DNA of 64,000 bases from Polaromonas sp. (GCA_030683705.1 JAUXPP010000114.1:42532-106531); one strand, 5' to 3'; shown: positions 28,301-36,237, counted from the first letter of the stretch. The notes: generated from the sequence alone by a model not told the origin. Numbers and translations are program-made.

Positions 28301-28876
28301 CAGCTTGAGCCGGGCGGCGAGCTGCACCGCCGCCGCCACATGCTGCTCGTCGTCCACCCGCTGGGCGCGCTGCAGCTCGATGTAAAAACGGTGCGGAAAC
28401 AGCCCCGCAAAATACAACGCACATTCGAGCGCCCGGGGCGCATCGCCCTGCACCAGCGCCTGCCCTACCGCGCCGCCCTGGGCGCCCGACAGCGCAATCA
28501 GGCCCTCACCGAGTTCCTGCAGCCATTCCAGGCTGATGACGGCCTGGTCGCGCACCACGCCGCGGGTCCAGGCCCGTGTCAGCAGCTCTGACAGGTTCAG
28601 GTAACCCTGGCGGTTCTGCACCAGCAGCAGCAGGCGCGCCGGTGGCGCCGTGGCATCTTTGCCCGGCACCTGCACCCAGACGTCGGCGCCTATCAGCGGC
28701 TTGACCCCGGCGCCTCGCGTTTCCTTGTAGAACTTGACCGTGCCGAACAGGTTGCCCAGATCGGTGATGGCCAGCGCAGGCTGGCGGTCGGCTGCTGCGG
28801 CAGCCACGATTTCATCGATGCGGTTGGTGCCGTCAACGACGGAAAACTCGGTGTGAAGGCGTAAATGGACAAACAT
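25370..28876 (-). CDS. dnaE: DNA polymerase III alpha subunit
   Basis: 1168 aa replicative polymerase. An N-terminal PHP domain (MFVHLRLHTEFSVVDG), the catalytic palm aspartates in MPDFDIDFCQTNRDRVIDYV, the fingers/tau-binding region, and a C-terminal OB-fold (ERFGRRFKVTQVW). The ATG at 28876 matches the family N-terminus; an upstream in-frame start at 28906 is less likely. Convergent with tolA. Confidence 0.97.
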   Translation of the reverse strand: MFVHLRLHTEFSVVDGTNRIDEIVAAAAADRQPALAITDLGNLFGTVKFYKETRGAGVKPLIGADVWVQVPGKDATAPPARLLLLVQNRQGYLNLSELLTRAWTRGVVRDQAVISLEWLQELGEGLIALSGAQGGAVGQALVQGDAPRALECALYFAGLFPHRFYIELQRAQRVDDEQHVAAAVQLAARLKLPVVATHPVQFLGYEDYEAHEARVCIAGGEILGNARRVRKFTREQYFKSSAQMAELFADLPSALANTLEIAKRCNLKLELGKPMLPEYPTPEVNGVRMPPDEYFRYASFQGLEERLAHLYPNEAVRNEKRPQYVERLEFEINTILKMGFPGYFLIVGDFINWAKSNGCPVGPGRGSGAGSLVAYSLKITDLDPLQYNLLFERFLNPERVSMPDFDIDFCQTNRDRVIDYVKDKYGHAAVSQIVTFGTMAARAAIRDVGRVLDFSYGFCDGISKLVPNKPGQAVTLQLVPAERKKNDKMVYALEAEPVLAEREAKEEDVRTLLELARKLEGLTRNVGMHAGGVLIAPGKLTDFCPLYLQPGSTSAVSQFDKNDVEAIGLVKFDFLGLATLTILELAREFIVQRHPAQKDFKFENLPLDDQRVYALFAEGKTEAVFQFESIGMQRMLRDARPNRLEDLIAMNALYRPGPMDLIPTYIARKQGKETPEYPDPRVKPILEETYGIMVYQEQVMQTAQILGGYSLGGADMLRRAMGKKDEKEMASQREIFRKGAGINGLSQEKADEVFDLMEKFAGYGFNKSHSAAYALLAYHTAWLKRHYTAEFFCANMTVEMGDTDKLKILFGDAQKMGISFESPDVNRGHYRFEPISNTSIRYGLGAVKGTGQQAIAAIVAAREAGGPFTSLFDFCLRVDKTKMNKRTVEALIKAGAFDNLQLNRASLLASVDRAFEFAAQAEANVNQGGLFDMDSHAASTQEPPLVEAVPFGVKARLVQEKTAIGFYLSGHLFDEVETEVRQFVKRTIDDLIDSRDQTLLAAIVSDLRVINGNRGKLIIFKLDDKTDTLEASVDEATFNANRNLLKDDELVIVQGTLQPASERFGRRFKVTQVWSLESARCRFGKYLRVAVNGSAPDVQRIVRDFPPRKEMSEQGEVSRGLPVRLSLRRSSVVAELQLGEAARFFPTDAALASWMAQADQGLAQIVYE

Positions 28877-29126
28877 CACGTCGATTGTAGGCAGCGTTCC
28901 CGACATTGGTTGCCGAAACCGTCCTTATCAAAAATGAATGCGCCGATTCAGGTTCCGACGAAAAGTTGAGTGATTTTGTAGTACTTTAGCCCGCAGAAAT
29001 CCTGTGTTTCTAACAATTTATTAGTGTTTGCATGCTAACCGCATCAGGCCCGACAAGGCACAAACACTTCAACGGGAGGCTGCAGAACACTGCAAATCCT
29101 TTGGAGCCTGCCGGCCACGTCTCTTC
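28877..29126. other. Intergenic region between dnaE and the GTPase/roadblock operon
   Basis: About 250 bases separate two divergent units and must hold both promoters. The stretch 28960-29035 is AT-rich compared with its surroundings, but I could not pick a convincing -35/-10 pair. A TTG-initiated extension of the downstream gene from 29028 is possible but has no ribosome binding site. Confidence 0.4.
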
Positions 29127-29837
29127 ATGAGCCGGGTGCTCAGGTGCGGCGTGCAGGGACTGCCGGCCGCGGAAGCCTCCCTGGTACGTACACTTTTCAG
29201 GCTCTACCAACACGGCGCAAGCGACTTCCGGTGGGTGCTGGTCGATACCCCGCCCTACGATGCCCTGCTGGTTGATTTCACCGCGCAAGCTGCCGGGGCC
29301 ACGCCAGGTCATGAGGCTGTCAAGGCGATCCTGACGGTGGGACATCCAAGCCCGGGGAGTTTGCCCAACACGCTGGCTCGCCCCTTGCGCTCCGAAATGC
29401 TGGAGGCGTGGCTGCTGCAGGCGCAACGCCGGTTTTTTCCGGAGTCCAGTGCTGCGGACGCGCTCGGTACTACACCTCAGACCTCCCCCATAACCGCTGC
29501 CACTCCGGTCAGTTGCAAGGAGGCTGGCTCGTACAAGCTCCTGCGCTGGCCGCCGGCCGCCATGCTGCGAAACGACGCCCGCCTGATCCGCATGGCGACC
29601 GTCCTGTCACGCCGGCCAGTGACGGCCAGTGAGCTCGCACGGGTGTCACAACAACCCCTGGACAGCGCCTGCTCCTTCCTGACGACGCTGCGCACTGCAG
29701 CGCTGCTCGACTCTCCACGCGATGCCCAAGCGCAGCTGCAGCCAGGACCGGAAAACACCCTGCAGCGCTCCGTGCATCCCGGGCAAAAAATTGAACGCAG
29801 TCTGATGAGCCGGATACGCCTGCGACTTGGACTTTAG
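29127..29837 (+). CDS. Unrecognised protein, first gene of the GTPase/roadblock operon
   Basis: 236 aa, no family I can name. The N-terminal ~100 residues look like a small alpha/beta domain (LVRTLFRLYQHG, WVLVDTPPYDALLVD). A Ser/Thr/Pro-rich linker follows, then a C-terminal helical part (about 140-205: YKLLRWPPAAMLRND, IRMATVLSRRPVTASELARV, FLTTLRTAALLD) that reads like a winged-helix DNA- or protein-binding domain. The GTPase gene starts six bases after its stop, so they are co-transcribed. By position it may be the counterpart of the DUF742 (CvnC) protein of actinobacterial conservons; that is inference. The ATG at 29127 is chosen; the ribosome binding site is weak. Confidence 0.7.
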   Translation: MSRVLRCGVQGLPAAEASLVRTLFRLYQHGASDFRWVLVDTPPYDALLVDFTAQAAGATPGHEAVKAILTVGHPSPGSLPNTLARPLRSEMLEAWLLQAQRRFFPESSAADALGTTPQTSPITAATPVSCKEAGSYKLLRWPPAAMLRNDARLIRMATVLSRRPVTASELARVSQQPLDSACSFLTTLRTAALLDSPRDAQAQLQPGPENTLQRSVHPGQKIERSLMSRIRLRLGL

Positions 29838-29843
29838 GCCGAC

Positions 29844-30389
29844 ATGAAAGAATACAAAATCCTCTTTACGGGAACCATGGGCGCGGGCAAAACCACCGCG
29901 ATCAGCAGCATCAGCGAAATCGCTCCCGTCGTCACCGACGTGGCGAATTCCGATGCCGCGCTGGCCAAGGCGCGCACCACGGTCGGGCTGGACTTCGGCC
30001 AAATTACCCTGGACAACGGCGACCGCATCCGGCTTTTTGGCACGCCGGGGCAGACACGTTTTGACTTTCTCTGGAAAATCCTGGTCAGGAACGCGCTGGG
30101 ACTGATCATCCTGATTGACAATTCCCGGCCTCAACCGCTGGCAGACCTCGCCGTGTACCTCGACGGCTTTGCGGAGGAGTTGCTGACCCTGCCCTGCGCC
30201 ATCGGCATCGGCCGCATGGACGCCCACCCCACACCAGATCTGGACGCCTATGCGGACATGCTGGCCGCCAGAAACTTCACCTTCCCCCTGCTTGCGGTGG
30301 ATGTCAGGCAGCGGGACGACGTGGCGCTGCTCATCGACACCCTGATGGCACAGCTTGAAGCAGATCTGCCTGTAGGAAATGATGACTGA
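29844..30389 (+). CDS. MglA-like small Ras-type GTPase
   Basis: 181 aa single-domain GTPase. Walker A GTMGAGKT (residues 10-17), switch I threonines TTVGLDFG (45-52), and a G3 region FGTPGQTRF (65-73) in which the usual Asp of DxxG is replaced, as in MglA/CvnD-like bacterial GTPases. The G4 motif is unusual: GRMD (123-126) instead of (N/T)KxD, so guanine specificity may be relaxed or set differently. Such GTPases work with roadblock proteins as GAPs or effectors in polarity and signalling. Here it sits before three roadblock-type genes in one operon. Confidence 0.88.
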   Translation: MKEYKILFTGTMGAGKTTAISSISEIAPVVTDVANSDAALAKARTTVGLDFGQITLDNGDRIRLFGTPGQTRFDFLWKILVRNALGLIILIDNSRPQPLADLAVYLDGFAEELLTLPCAIGIGRMDAHPTPDLDAYADMLAARNFTFPLLAVDVRQRDDVALLIDTLMAQLEADLPVGNDD

Positions 30390-30786
30390 CACGAACGCAC
30401 TGAAGCTGTCACAAGCAGCGCGCCACCTCGCCCAGCAGGAGGCCGACAAAATCCTGGCCGAAACCGAAGGTGTGACCGCCGTGGTAATCGCCACGATTGA
30501 CGGCTTCGACGTCGCCTCCGCCATCCGTTCAGGCCTGGACCCTTCCCGCATTGCGGCGATGGCGAGCTCCATTTCCGCGATTGGTTATGTCGTGTCCGAT
30601 GAAGCGAAACTCGGCCGGGGGAAACGCGTCACGATTGAAACCGATGCCGGTTTCGCCGTGATCTACAGCATCCCGCGCACCGACACGGAGCTGGTCCTGA
30701 TTGTGGTTTCCGACGGGCGCACCCTGCTGGGCCAGGTCGCCTACCGTACGGCAGCAACGGCCAACCTGATCCTGGGCGCCGCATGA
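30379..30786 (+). CDS. Roadblock/LC7 domain protein (GTPase partner), first copy
   Basis: 135 aa. A roadblock/LC7 fold: long N-terminal helix (ARHLAQQEADKILAET), then a strand pattern VTAVVIATIDGFDVASAIRSG, helix IAAMASSISAIGYVV, strands VTIETDAGFAVIYSI and ELVLIVVSDG, and a final helix. MglB and conservon CvnB proteins of this type act as GAPs or regulators of MglA-like GTPases. It overlaps the GTPase gene by 11 bases (second ATG at 30382) and the next gene by ATGA. Confidence 0.88.
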   Translation: MMTDTNALKLSQAARHLAQQEADKILAETEGVTAVVIATIDGFDVASAIRSGLDPSRIAAMASSISAIGYVVSDEAKLGRGKRVTIETDAGFAVIYSIPRTDTELVLIVVSDGRTLLGQVAYRTAATANLILGAA

Positions 30787-31148
30787 ATGCCGGGCGCTTG
30801 CGGGACGGGCTGGATCAGCTTGCCCTCATGCCGGGACTGCAGGGATGCGCGCTGGTCGAAATCGACACGGGCATGGTGTGGCACACCGCAGGAAGCATCG
30901 CGGACGGGCAGAAGATTGCCGAGGCCTCAAGTGATTACTGGCGGCTTTACCAGCGACAAAAGGTCCACTTCGAACACCTCGGGGAACTGCGGGCCCAGGT
31001 CATGATGCACCACGAAGTACGAATCACGATGCTGCCGTGCGGCCCGGGCATGCTGCTGATCGCGCTGTCACGCGAACAGGACCGGGTGGACTGGGCCCAG
31101 CTGCAAAGCAGGACGCAGGCGCTCAAACAGCTGGTCGCGGCACTCTGA
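30783..31148 (+). CDS. Probable roadblock-like protein, second copy
   Basis: 121 aa. The pattern helix (LRDGLDQLALMPG), strand (LQGCALVEIDTGMVWHTAG), helix, strand (LGELRAQVMMHHEVRITMLPCGPGMLLIAL) fits a diverged roadblock fold. The start overlaps the previous stop (ATGA). It has no other recognisable domain. The call rests on predicted fold and context. Confidence 0.65.
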   Translation: MNAGRLRDGLDQLALMPGLQGCALVEIDTGMVWHTAGSIADGQKIAEASSDYWRLYQRQKVHFEHLGELRAQVMMHHEVRITMLPCGPGMLLIALSREQDRVDWAQLQSRTQALKQLVAAL

Positions 31149-31252
31149 CATGTCCCACAGGCCGGAGGCGGGACACATCGATCACCAACGGTTTACACGG
31201 CACTGCGTATATGCGTGACGCACTGTCTTTTTTCTCAACGCATAACCAACCA

Positions 31253-31624
31253 ATGAAAGACCTTATGGCAGATATCAAACACACCCTCGACGAACTGATG
31301 ACGCTGGACGGGGCCATGTGCGCCGCCGTGGTGGACTCTTCCAGCGGCATGATTCTGGGCTCGATCGGCTCCGGCGTCGACATGGAAGTCGCGGCTGCGG
31401 GCAACACCGAAGTGGTTCGCTCGAAAATGAAAACCATGCGCGCGCTGGGTTTGAATGACGTGATCGAGGACATCCTGATCACGCTGGGCAAGCATTACCA
31501 CATCATTCGCCCGTCCGCCCGCAAGGAAGGTGTATTCATCTACTTTGTTCTGGACAAACAACGCTCCAACCTCGCCATGGCCCGCCGCAAAACGCAGGAC
31601 GTGGACAAGGAAATGAATTTCTGA
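31253..31624 (+). CDS. Roadblock/LC7-like protein, third copy
   Basis: 123 aa. MADIKHTLDELMTLDGAMCAAVVDSSSGMILGSI is the helix-strand start of a roadblock domain, followed by a central helix (VVRSKMKTMRALG) and strands (DILITLGKHYHIIRP, GVFIYFVLDK). There are about 100 bases between it and the previous gene, more than elsewhere in the operon. ATG at 31253 or 31265; AAAGA lies before the second. Last gene before the terminator. Confidence 0.75.
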   Translation: MKDLMADIKHTLDELMTLDGAMCAAVVDSSSGMILGSIGSGVDMEVAAAGNTEVVRSKMKTMRALGLNDVIEDILITLGKHYHIIRPSARKEGVFIYFVLDKQRSNLAMARRKTQDVDKEMNF

Positions 31625-31678
31625 TCCCTGCCTGCAGTTCACGGGTGACACGCAGCAAGCGGTGACACCGGTAAAATC

Positions 31679-31705
31679 AAACCGCGTCCAGTACGCGGTT
31701 TTTTT
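31679..31705 (+). terminator. Rho-independent terminator of the GTPase/roadblock operon
   Basis: Perfect 9-bp stem AAACCGCGT (31679-31687) and ACGCGGTTT (31693-31701) with a five-base loop, followed by a T run to 31705. The T run touches an ATG at 31706 that opens the longest trhO frame. Confidence 0.9.
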
Positions 31706-31741
31706 ATGTGCACAAGCCAACACCCACCCGCCGGAACACCG

Positions 31742-32518
31742 GTGATTCTCAATATCTCCGCCTACCGGTTTGTGCCACTCACGGACACGATCGAGTTGCA
31801 GCAAAGGCTTTTGCACGCATGTTCATCGCGCGGATTAAAAGGAACCGTTCTGCTTTCGGAAGAAGGTCTCAACCTCTTTCTGGCAGGTCACGCCGGCCCG
31901 ATTCGCGAACTGGTGTCGGTGCTCAGGCAGGACACCCGTTTTGCTGATATTGACACCAGGGAAAGCTGGTCCGCCGCCCAGCCCTTCCGCAAGCTGCTGG
32001 TCAGGATCAAGCCGGAAATCATCCGCATGAACCACCCGGCGATCCGGCCGGCTGCCGGCCGCGCGCCATCGGTGGACGCGGCAACCCTGAGGCGCTGGCT
32101 CGATGCCGGCCACGACGACGCGGGCCGGCCTGTCGTCACCCTGGATACGCGCAATGACTTTGAAGCCGACGTCGGTACCTTCCGGGGCGCCATCGACTGG
32201 CGCATCACCAGGTTCACCGAGTTCCCGCAAGCCCTGCTGGCGCACCGCGATGAATTGCAGGGGAAAACCGTGGTGAGTTTTTGCACCGGCGGCATACGCT
32301 GCGAAAAGGCCGCGATTTTCATGCGTGACGCCGGCATAGCCAACGTGTTTCAGCTCGACGGCGGCATCCTCAAATATTTCGAGGACCAGGGCCATGCCCA
32401 CTTCGATGGCGAGTGTTTTGTGTTCGATGAGCGCCGGGCGGTGGACGCCGCACTGGCGCCCAAAGTGGATGTCGGGACCTTGTCCGACAGCCAGCGCCCA
32501 CAAACCATGGAAAGCTGA
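31742..32518 (+). CDS. trhO: tRNA uridine(34) hydroxylase TrhO (YceA, rhodanese-like)
   Basis: 258 aa from a GTG at 31742 ([11 protein letters not shown]), preceded by GGAA. The longer frame from ATG 31706 begins right after the terminator T run and would have no ribosome binding site. The N-terminal acylphosphatase-like part ([17 protein letters not shown]) and the rhodanese domain with active-site loop [12 protein letters not shown] match TrhO, which makes 5-hydroxyuridine at the wobble position of tRNAs using oxygen. Confidence 0.9.
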   Translation: MILNISAYRFVPLTDTIELQQRLLHACSSRGLKGTVLLSEEGLNLFLAGHAGPIRELVSVLRQDTRFADIDTRESWSAAQPFRKLLVRIKPEIIRMNHPAIRPAAGRAPSVDAATLRRWLDAGHDDAGRPVVTLDTRNDFEADVGTFRGAIDWRITRFTEFPQALLAHRDELQGKTVVSFCTGGIRCEKAAIFMRDAGIANVFQLDGGILKYFEDQGHAHFDGECFVFDERRAVDAALAPKVDVGTLSDSQRPQTMES

Positions 32519-32539
32519 CAGGTCCATTGATTCCGACCG

Positions 32540-33859
32540 GTGAACGCCATGCCCTCTCCTTCTGCCCGCCCCGTTCGACACATCCGGCCTGCGGACAAGC
32601 CAGCAAGCACACTGTCCGTCCGCTTCGAGCAGGTTCGCGCCCAAACCGGGGCACTGACCGCAACGCTAAGCGCCGAGGATTGCCAGTTGCAGTCCATGCC
32701 GGACGCCAGTCCGGCCAAGTGGCATCTGGCGCATCTGACCTGGTTTTTCGAAACCTTCATCCTCGAACGGTTCGAGACCGGCTTCCAGCCCTTCGACGCG
32801 GGTTTCAGGGTGCTGTTCAACAGCTATTACAACGGTGTCGGTGACAAATACCCGCGGCACCAACGCGGACTGGTCAGCCGCCCCTCGCTCGACGAGGTGC
32901 GGACCTACCGCGCGCAAGTCGATGAGCGCATGCTGGCCGTGCTGGACCGGCATCCGGACGATAGGGAACTGGCCATGCTGGTCACCCTGGGCCTTCACCA
33001 CGAGCAGCAACACCAGGAGTTGCTGCTCACAGACATCAAACATGCCTTGTCCTTCAACCCCTCGCGCCCGGCCTATGCGCGCCAGTGGCCGCTGGCGGGC
33101 ATCAGCCCCCAGCCACTGCGCTGGATCGGTTTTGAAGGGGGTCTGCTGGAACATGGTTTCGATCCCGGTCGTGACGGCGACTTTGCCTTCGACAATGAAA
33201 GCCCGCGGCACAAGGTCTATATCGCGCCCTTCGAGATCGGCAGCCGGCTGGTCACCAACGGCGAGATGATGGCCTTCATCGGGGACGGCGGCTACCAGCG
33301 GCCCGAGTTGTGGCTGTCCATGGGCTGGGACTGGGTGCAGGCGACTGGTGCGGCCATGCCGCTGTACTGGCAGCCGTGCGCCGGTGGCGGCTTCCAGAAC
33401 TTCACGCTGCAAGGCCTGGTGCAGGTGGACGAGCACACGCCGGTTTGCCATCTCAGCTATTTCGAAGCCGACGCCTACGCGCGCTGGGCCGGCGCCCGGC
33501 TGCCGACAGAGTTCGAATGGGAACTGGCCGCGCGCAACGCCGCGGTGCAGGGCAACTTTGTCGAAACTGCGGCGTACCACCCGATCCCGCTGCAGCAGCA
33601 ACAGCCCGGCCACCCGGCGCAGATGTTTGGTGATGTCTGGGAGTGGACGCAATCCAACTACAACCCCTACCCCGGCTACAGGCCCTGGGAAGGCCTGGTC
33701 GGCGAATACAACGGCAAGTTCATGTGCAACCAGTTTGTGCTGCGCGGCGGCTCCTGCGCCACGCCGCTGAGCCACATCCGCGCGAGTTACCGTAATTTCT
33801 TCCCGCCGGATGCGCGATGGCAATTCAGCGGGCTGCGCCTGGCACGCGACCTGGCCTGA
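32540..33859 (+). CDS. egtB: Ergothioneine biosynthesis protein EgtB
   Basis: 439 aa. An N-terminal DinB-like domain supplies the iron ligands (WHLAH near residue 55 and HHEQQHQE near 154), and a C-terminal FGE-sulfatase domain ends with LRGGSCATPLSHIRASYRNFF and WQFSGLRLA. It is a non-heme iron sulfoxide synthase joining a thiol donor (gamma-Glu-Cys or Cys, depending on type) to trimethylhistidine. It starts 21 bases after trhO. Its partner egtD lies at about 45.4 kb. Confidence 0.94.
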   Translation: MNAMPSPSARPVRHIRPADKPASTLSVRFEQVRAQTGALTATLSAEDCQLQSMPDASPAKWHLAHLTWFFETFILERFETGFQPFDAGFRVLFNSYYNGVGDKYPRHQRGLVSRPSLDEVRTYRAQVDERMLAVLDRHPDDRELAMLVTLGLHHEQQHQELLLTDIKHALSFNPSRPAYARQWPLAGISPQPLRWIGFEGGLLEHGFDPGRDGDFAFDNESPRHKVYIAPFEIGSRLVTNGEMMAFIGDGGYQRPELWLSMGWDWVQATGAAMPLYWQPCAGGGFQNFTLQGLVQVDEHTPVCHLSYFEADAYARWAGARLPTEFEWELAARNAAVQGNFVETAAYHPIPLQQQQPGHPAQMFGDVWEWTQSNYNPYPGYRPWEGLVGEYNGKFMCNQFVLRGGSCATPLSHIRASYRNFFPPDARWQFSGLRLARDLA

Positions 33860-33868
33860 GGCTGGAAC

Positions 33869-34753
33869 TCAGTCCGCAGTAAAGCGGCGCTCGGGCAAGG
33901 GGATCAACTCCGCATCGCCCGGCACCCGGCCCATGGCCTGGGCTTCCCAGTCGCGCGAGGCCTGCACAATGCGCTCCTTGCGGCTGGAGACAAAATTCCA
34001 CCACATGAAGCGATGGCCGTCGAGCGCGTCGCCGCCTATCACCATCAGGCGCGTCGCCTGGCCGGCCAGCAGGGTCACCGCGGCACCCGGTGCCAGGACG
34101 GCAAGCCGGTGCGCCGGCAACAGTTCTGCGTCGACCATGATGTCGCCGTCCACTGCGTAGACCGCCAGTTCCTGAGCCAGCGGCGGCAATTCGAAGCTCT
34201 CGCCGGGCGCGAGTTGCACATCCAGATACAGCGTGGGTGCAAAGGTGCGGACCGGCGACTTCTGCCCAAAAGCCTCGCCAATCAGGACACGCACCTGGGT
34301 AGCGCCCAGCATCAGCGAAGGAATTGCACCGGAAGGGGTGTGCTCGAAGTCCGGCGCCACCTCTTCAAACGCGCGCGGCAGTGCGGCCCAGAGCTGGATG
34401 CCGTGGTTCACATAACTGCTGGTTTTGAGGTCCTGCGGCCCGCGCTCCGAATGCACAATGCCGCGACCGGCCGTCATCCAGTTGATCGCGCCGGGCGCGA
34501 TGCGCTGCTCGAAGCCGAGGCTGTCGCGGTGCATGATGGCGCCGTCAAACAGATAGGTCACGGTCGCCAGGCCGATATGCGGGTGCGGGCGCACATCGTG
34601 CGAGCCGCCGGGGGCTATCGTGACCGGGCCGAAGTGATCGAAAAACAGGAAGGGGCCGACCGACTGCCGCTGCGCCGCAGGCAGCAGGCGCCGCACGGTG
34701 AAGCCGCCACCCAGATCCTTGTCATGGCCGCCCAGTGTCATCAGCACACTCAT
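33869..34753 (-). CDS. Pirin family protein (first)
   Basis: 294 aa double-stranded beta-helix (cupin) protein. The N-terminal cupin has the metal site residues in RPHPHIGLATVTYLFDG and GRGIVHSERG. Bacterial pirins act as quercetinases or redox-linked regulators; the substrate is unknown. The ATG (34753-34751) overlaps the osmC-like stop as ATGA, fixing the start against a much longer frame. Convergent with egtB. Confidence 0.9.
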   Translation of the reverse strand: MSVLMTLGGHDKDLGGGFTVRRLLPAAQRQSVGPFLFFDHFGPVTIAPGGSHDVRPHPHIGLATVTYLFDGAIMHRDSLGFEQRIAPGAINWMTAGRGIVHSERGPQDLKTSSYVNHGIQLWAALPRAFEEVAPDFEHTPSGAIPSLMLGATQVRVLIGEAFGQKSPVRTFAPTLYLDVQLAPGESFELPPLAQELAVYAVDGDIMVDAELLPAHRLAVLAPGAAVTLLAGQATRLMVIGGDALDGHRFMWWNFVSSRKERIVQASRDWEAQAMGRVPGDAELIPLPERRFTAD

Positions 34754-35157
34754 GGCAGCCTCTGCACCTGGGTGGCGATCTCGGTGGTCACCGTGGCCAT
34801 GAGTTTGTGCACCGGGCACTTTTTGGCGACCGCTTCGAGCTCCTGCAACTGGGCGTCGCTCAACGCGCCGCGGATCTGCAGCGTGGCGCTCAGTTTGTAG
34901 ATGCCGGTACGCTCGCCCGAATCGTCGCGCGTCACCACCGTGTTGACGTCTTCCACCGGGATGCCCTTCTTGCGGGCATACCACAGCACCGTGATCGCCT
35001 TGCAGGCACCCAGTGCGGCGTCATACAGGTCGTGCGGGCTGGGACCGGCATCGTCGCCACCTTCCGCAAGCGTGGCATCGGCGATCAGCGTATGGCGGCC
35101 TATCGTGACGCCTTGTGCGAGGTCGTATGTCTTGTCGCGAATCAACTCAACAGGCAT
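34750..35157 (-). CDS. OsmC/Ohr family protein
   Basis: 135 aa. Two redox cysteines sit in GACKAITVLWY and KKCPVHKLM, spaced as in OsmC-like peroxidases. It should reduce organic hydroperoxides using a thiol. It starts after a strong AAAGGAG site. Coupled to the pirin gene downstream. Confidence 0.9.
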   Translation of the reverse strand: MPVELIRDKTYDLAQGVTIGRHTLIADATLAEGGDDAGPSPHDLYDAALGACKAITVLWYARKKGIPVEDVNTVVTRDDSGERTGIYKLSATLQIRGALSDAQLQELEAVAKKCPVHKLMATVTTEIATQVQRLP

Positions 35158-35199
35158 GGAGGCTCCTTTGAATGCGGGACAGTAGCGACGTAGTGTCGC

Positions 35200-35754
35200 T
35201 CAGGTTTTGAACCGGGCACTGACTGCGGCGACCCGCTCGCCGAAGGCACGCGCCGACGCCAGGTCGCCCGGCGGCATGTCGCCGGCACCCGCATCCGCCG
35301 GGGCCTGGCCGATCGCGCCGCTGTAGGAGCCGAGGTAGTTCGGGTCGTTGCGCTGCGACGCCTTGCTGTTGCTGGGCATCACGCCCTGGCTGACCCACAG
35401 GCCGCCATGTTGCATGGCCAGCGTGAACAGGTAATTCAGTGTGGAGGCCTTGTCCCCATTCATCGCCGCGCTGTGGGTGAAGCCCGCAAACAGCTTGTCT
35501 TTCCAGCCCTGGGTGTACCAGACCTTGGACGAGGCATCCGCAAACTTCTTGAACTGCCAGCTCACGCTGCCCATGTAGGTCGGTGAGCCCATGATGATGG
35601 CGTCGGCCGCGGCCAGGGCCTCCCAGCCGCCTTCAGGCAAATTGCCATCGGCATCGATGGCCAGCAGGTCAGCGCCCGCACCATCGGCCACCGCCTGCGC
35701 CATGCGCTGGGTGTGGCCGTAGCCGGAGTGGTAAAGCACCACAACTGTTGTCAT
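35200..35754 (-). CDS. Flavodoxin family protein, WrbA-like NAD(P)H:quinone oxidoreductase
   Basis: 184 aa. N-terminal FMN loop LYHSGYGHTQRMA, then GSPTYMGSVSWQFKKFAD, a WrbA/NQO signature, and FTHSAAMNGDKASTL. It would reduce quinones by two electrons and protect from redox cycling. Upstream on the same strand a terminator separates it from doxX, so it likely has its own promoter at about 35755-35780. Confidence 0.88.
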   Translation of the reverse strand: MTTVVVLYHSGYGHTQRMAQAVADGAGADLLAIDADGNLPEGGWEALAAADAIIMGSPTYMGSVSWQFKKFADASSKVWYTQGWKDKLFAGFTHSAAMNGDKASTLNYLFTLAMQHGGLWVSQGVMPSNSKASQRNDPNYLGSYSGAIGQAPADAGAGDMPPGDLASARAFGERVAAVSARFKT

Positions 35755-35770
35755 GTGTTGTCCTCGCTTG

Positions 35771-35803
35771 AAACAAAAACAGGCCAGCCTGGCGGCTGGC
35801 CTG
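35771..35803 (-). terminator. Rho-independent terminator after doxX
   Basis: Perfect 10-bp stem CAGGCCAGCC (35780-35789) and GGCTGGCCTG (35794-35803) with loop TGGC. On the minus strand it is followed by a GTTTTTGTTTC tract. It separates pirin2-doxX from wrbA-osmC-pirin1. Confidence 0.9.
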
Positions 35804-35826
35804 CGGGAATCATCAGGCCGGACGCA

Positions 35827-36237
35827 TCAGCCCTTGAGCTTGGCGTCCACGCTCCAGGCGCCGGGGCCCCAGGCCACGATGGTCAGCAAACCACCCACCA
35901 CGGCGATGTTCTTGAAGAAGGCCTGCTTTTGCATCATGACCTGCTCCGCCGGAACATCCCAGTAGGCGTGGAAGATGAAGGTGATCACCGCAGTGAAGAT
36001 GGCGATGCCCAGCGCCGCCCAGCGTGTCTGGAAGCCCACCAGCACCAGCAGGCCGAGGCCGAGCTCGACCGCGATGGCAATCGCCGCGGCGACTTCCGGC
36101 AGCGGCACGCCCTTGGAGGCGATGTAGCCGGCCGTACCGGCAAAACCGGCGATCTTTCCGAAGCCTGCAGGAATGAACAGCAGCGCGATGAGTGCGCGGC
36201 CTAGCAGGGAAAACGGGTTTTGCAGTGAGTTAAGCAT
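35827..36237 (-). CDS. DoxX family membrane protein
   Basis: 136 aa with four membrane segments (LIALLFIPAGFGKIAGFAG; EVAAAIAIAVELGLGLLVLVGF; LGIAIFTAVITFIFHAYW; IAVVGGLLTIVAWGPGAW). DoxX proteins accompany redox and thiol-stress genes and occur in membrane oxidoreductase complexes. About 100 bases downstream of the second pirin gene. Confidence 0.9.
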   Translation of the reverse strand: MLNSLQNPFSLLGRALIALLFIPAGFGKIAGFAGTAGYIASKGVPLPEVAAAIAIAVELGLGLLVLVGFQTRWAALGIAIFTAVITFIFHAYWDVPAEQVMMQKQAFFKNIAVVGGLLTIVAWGPGAWSVDAKLKG

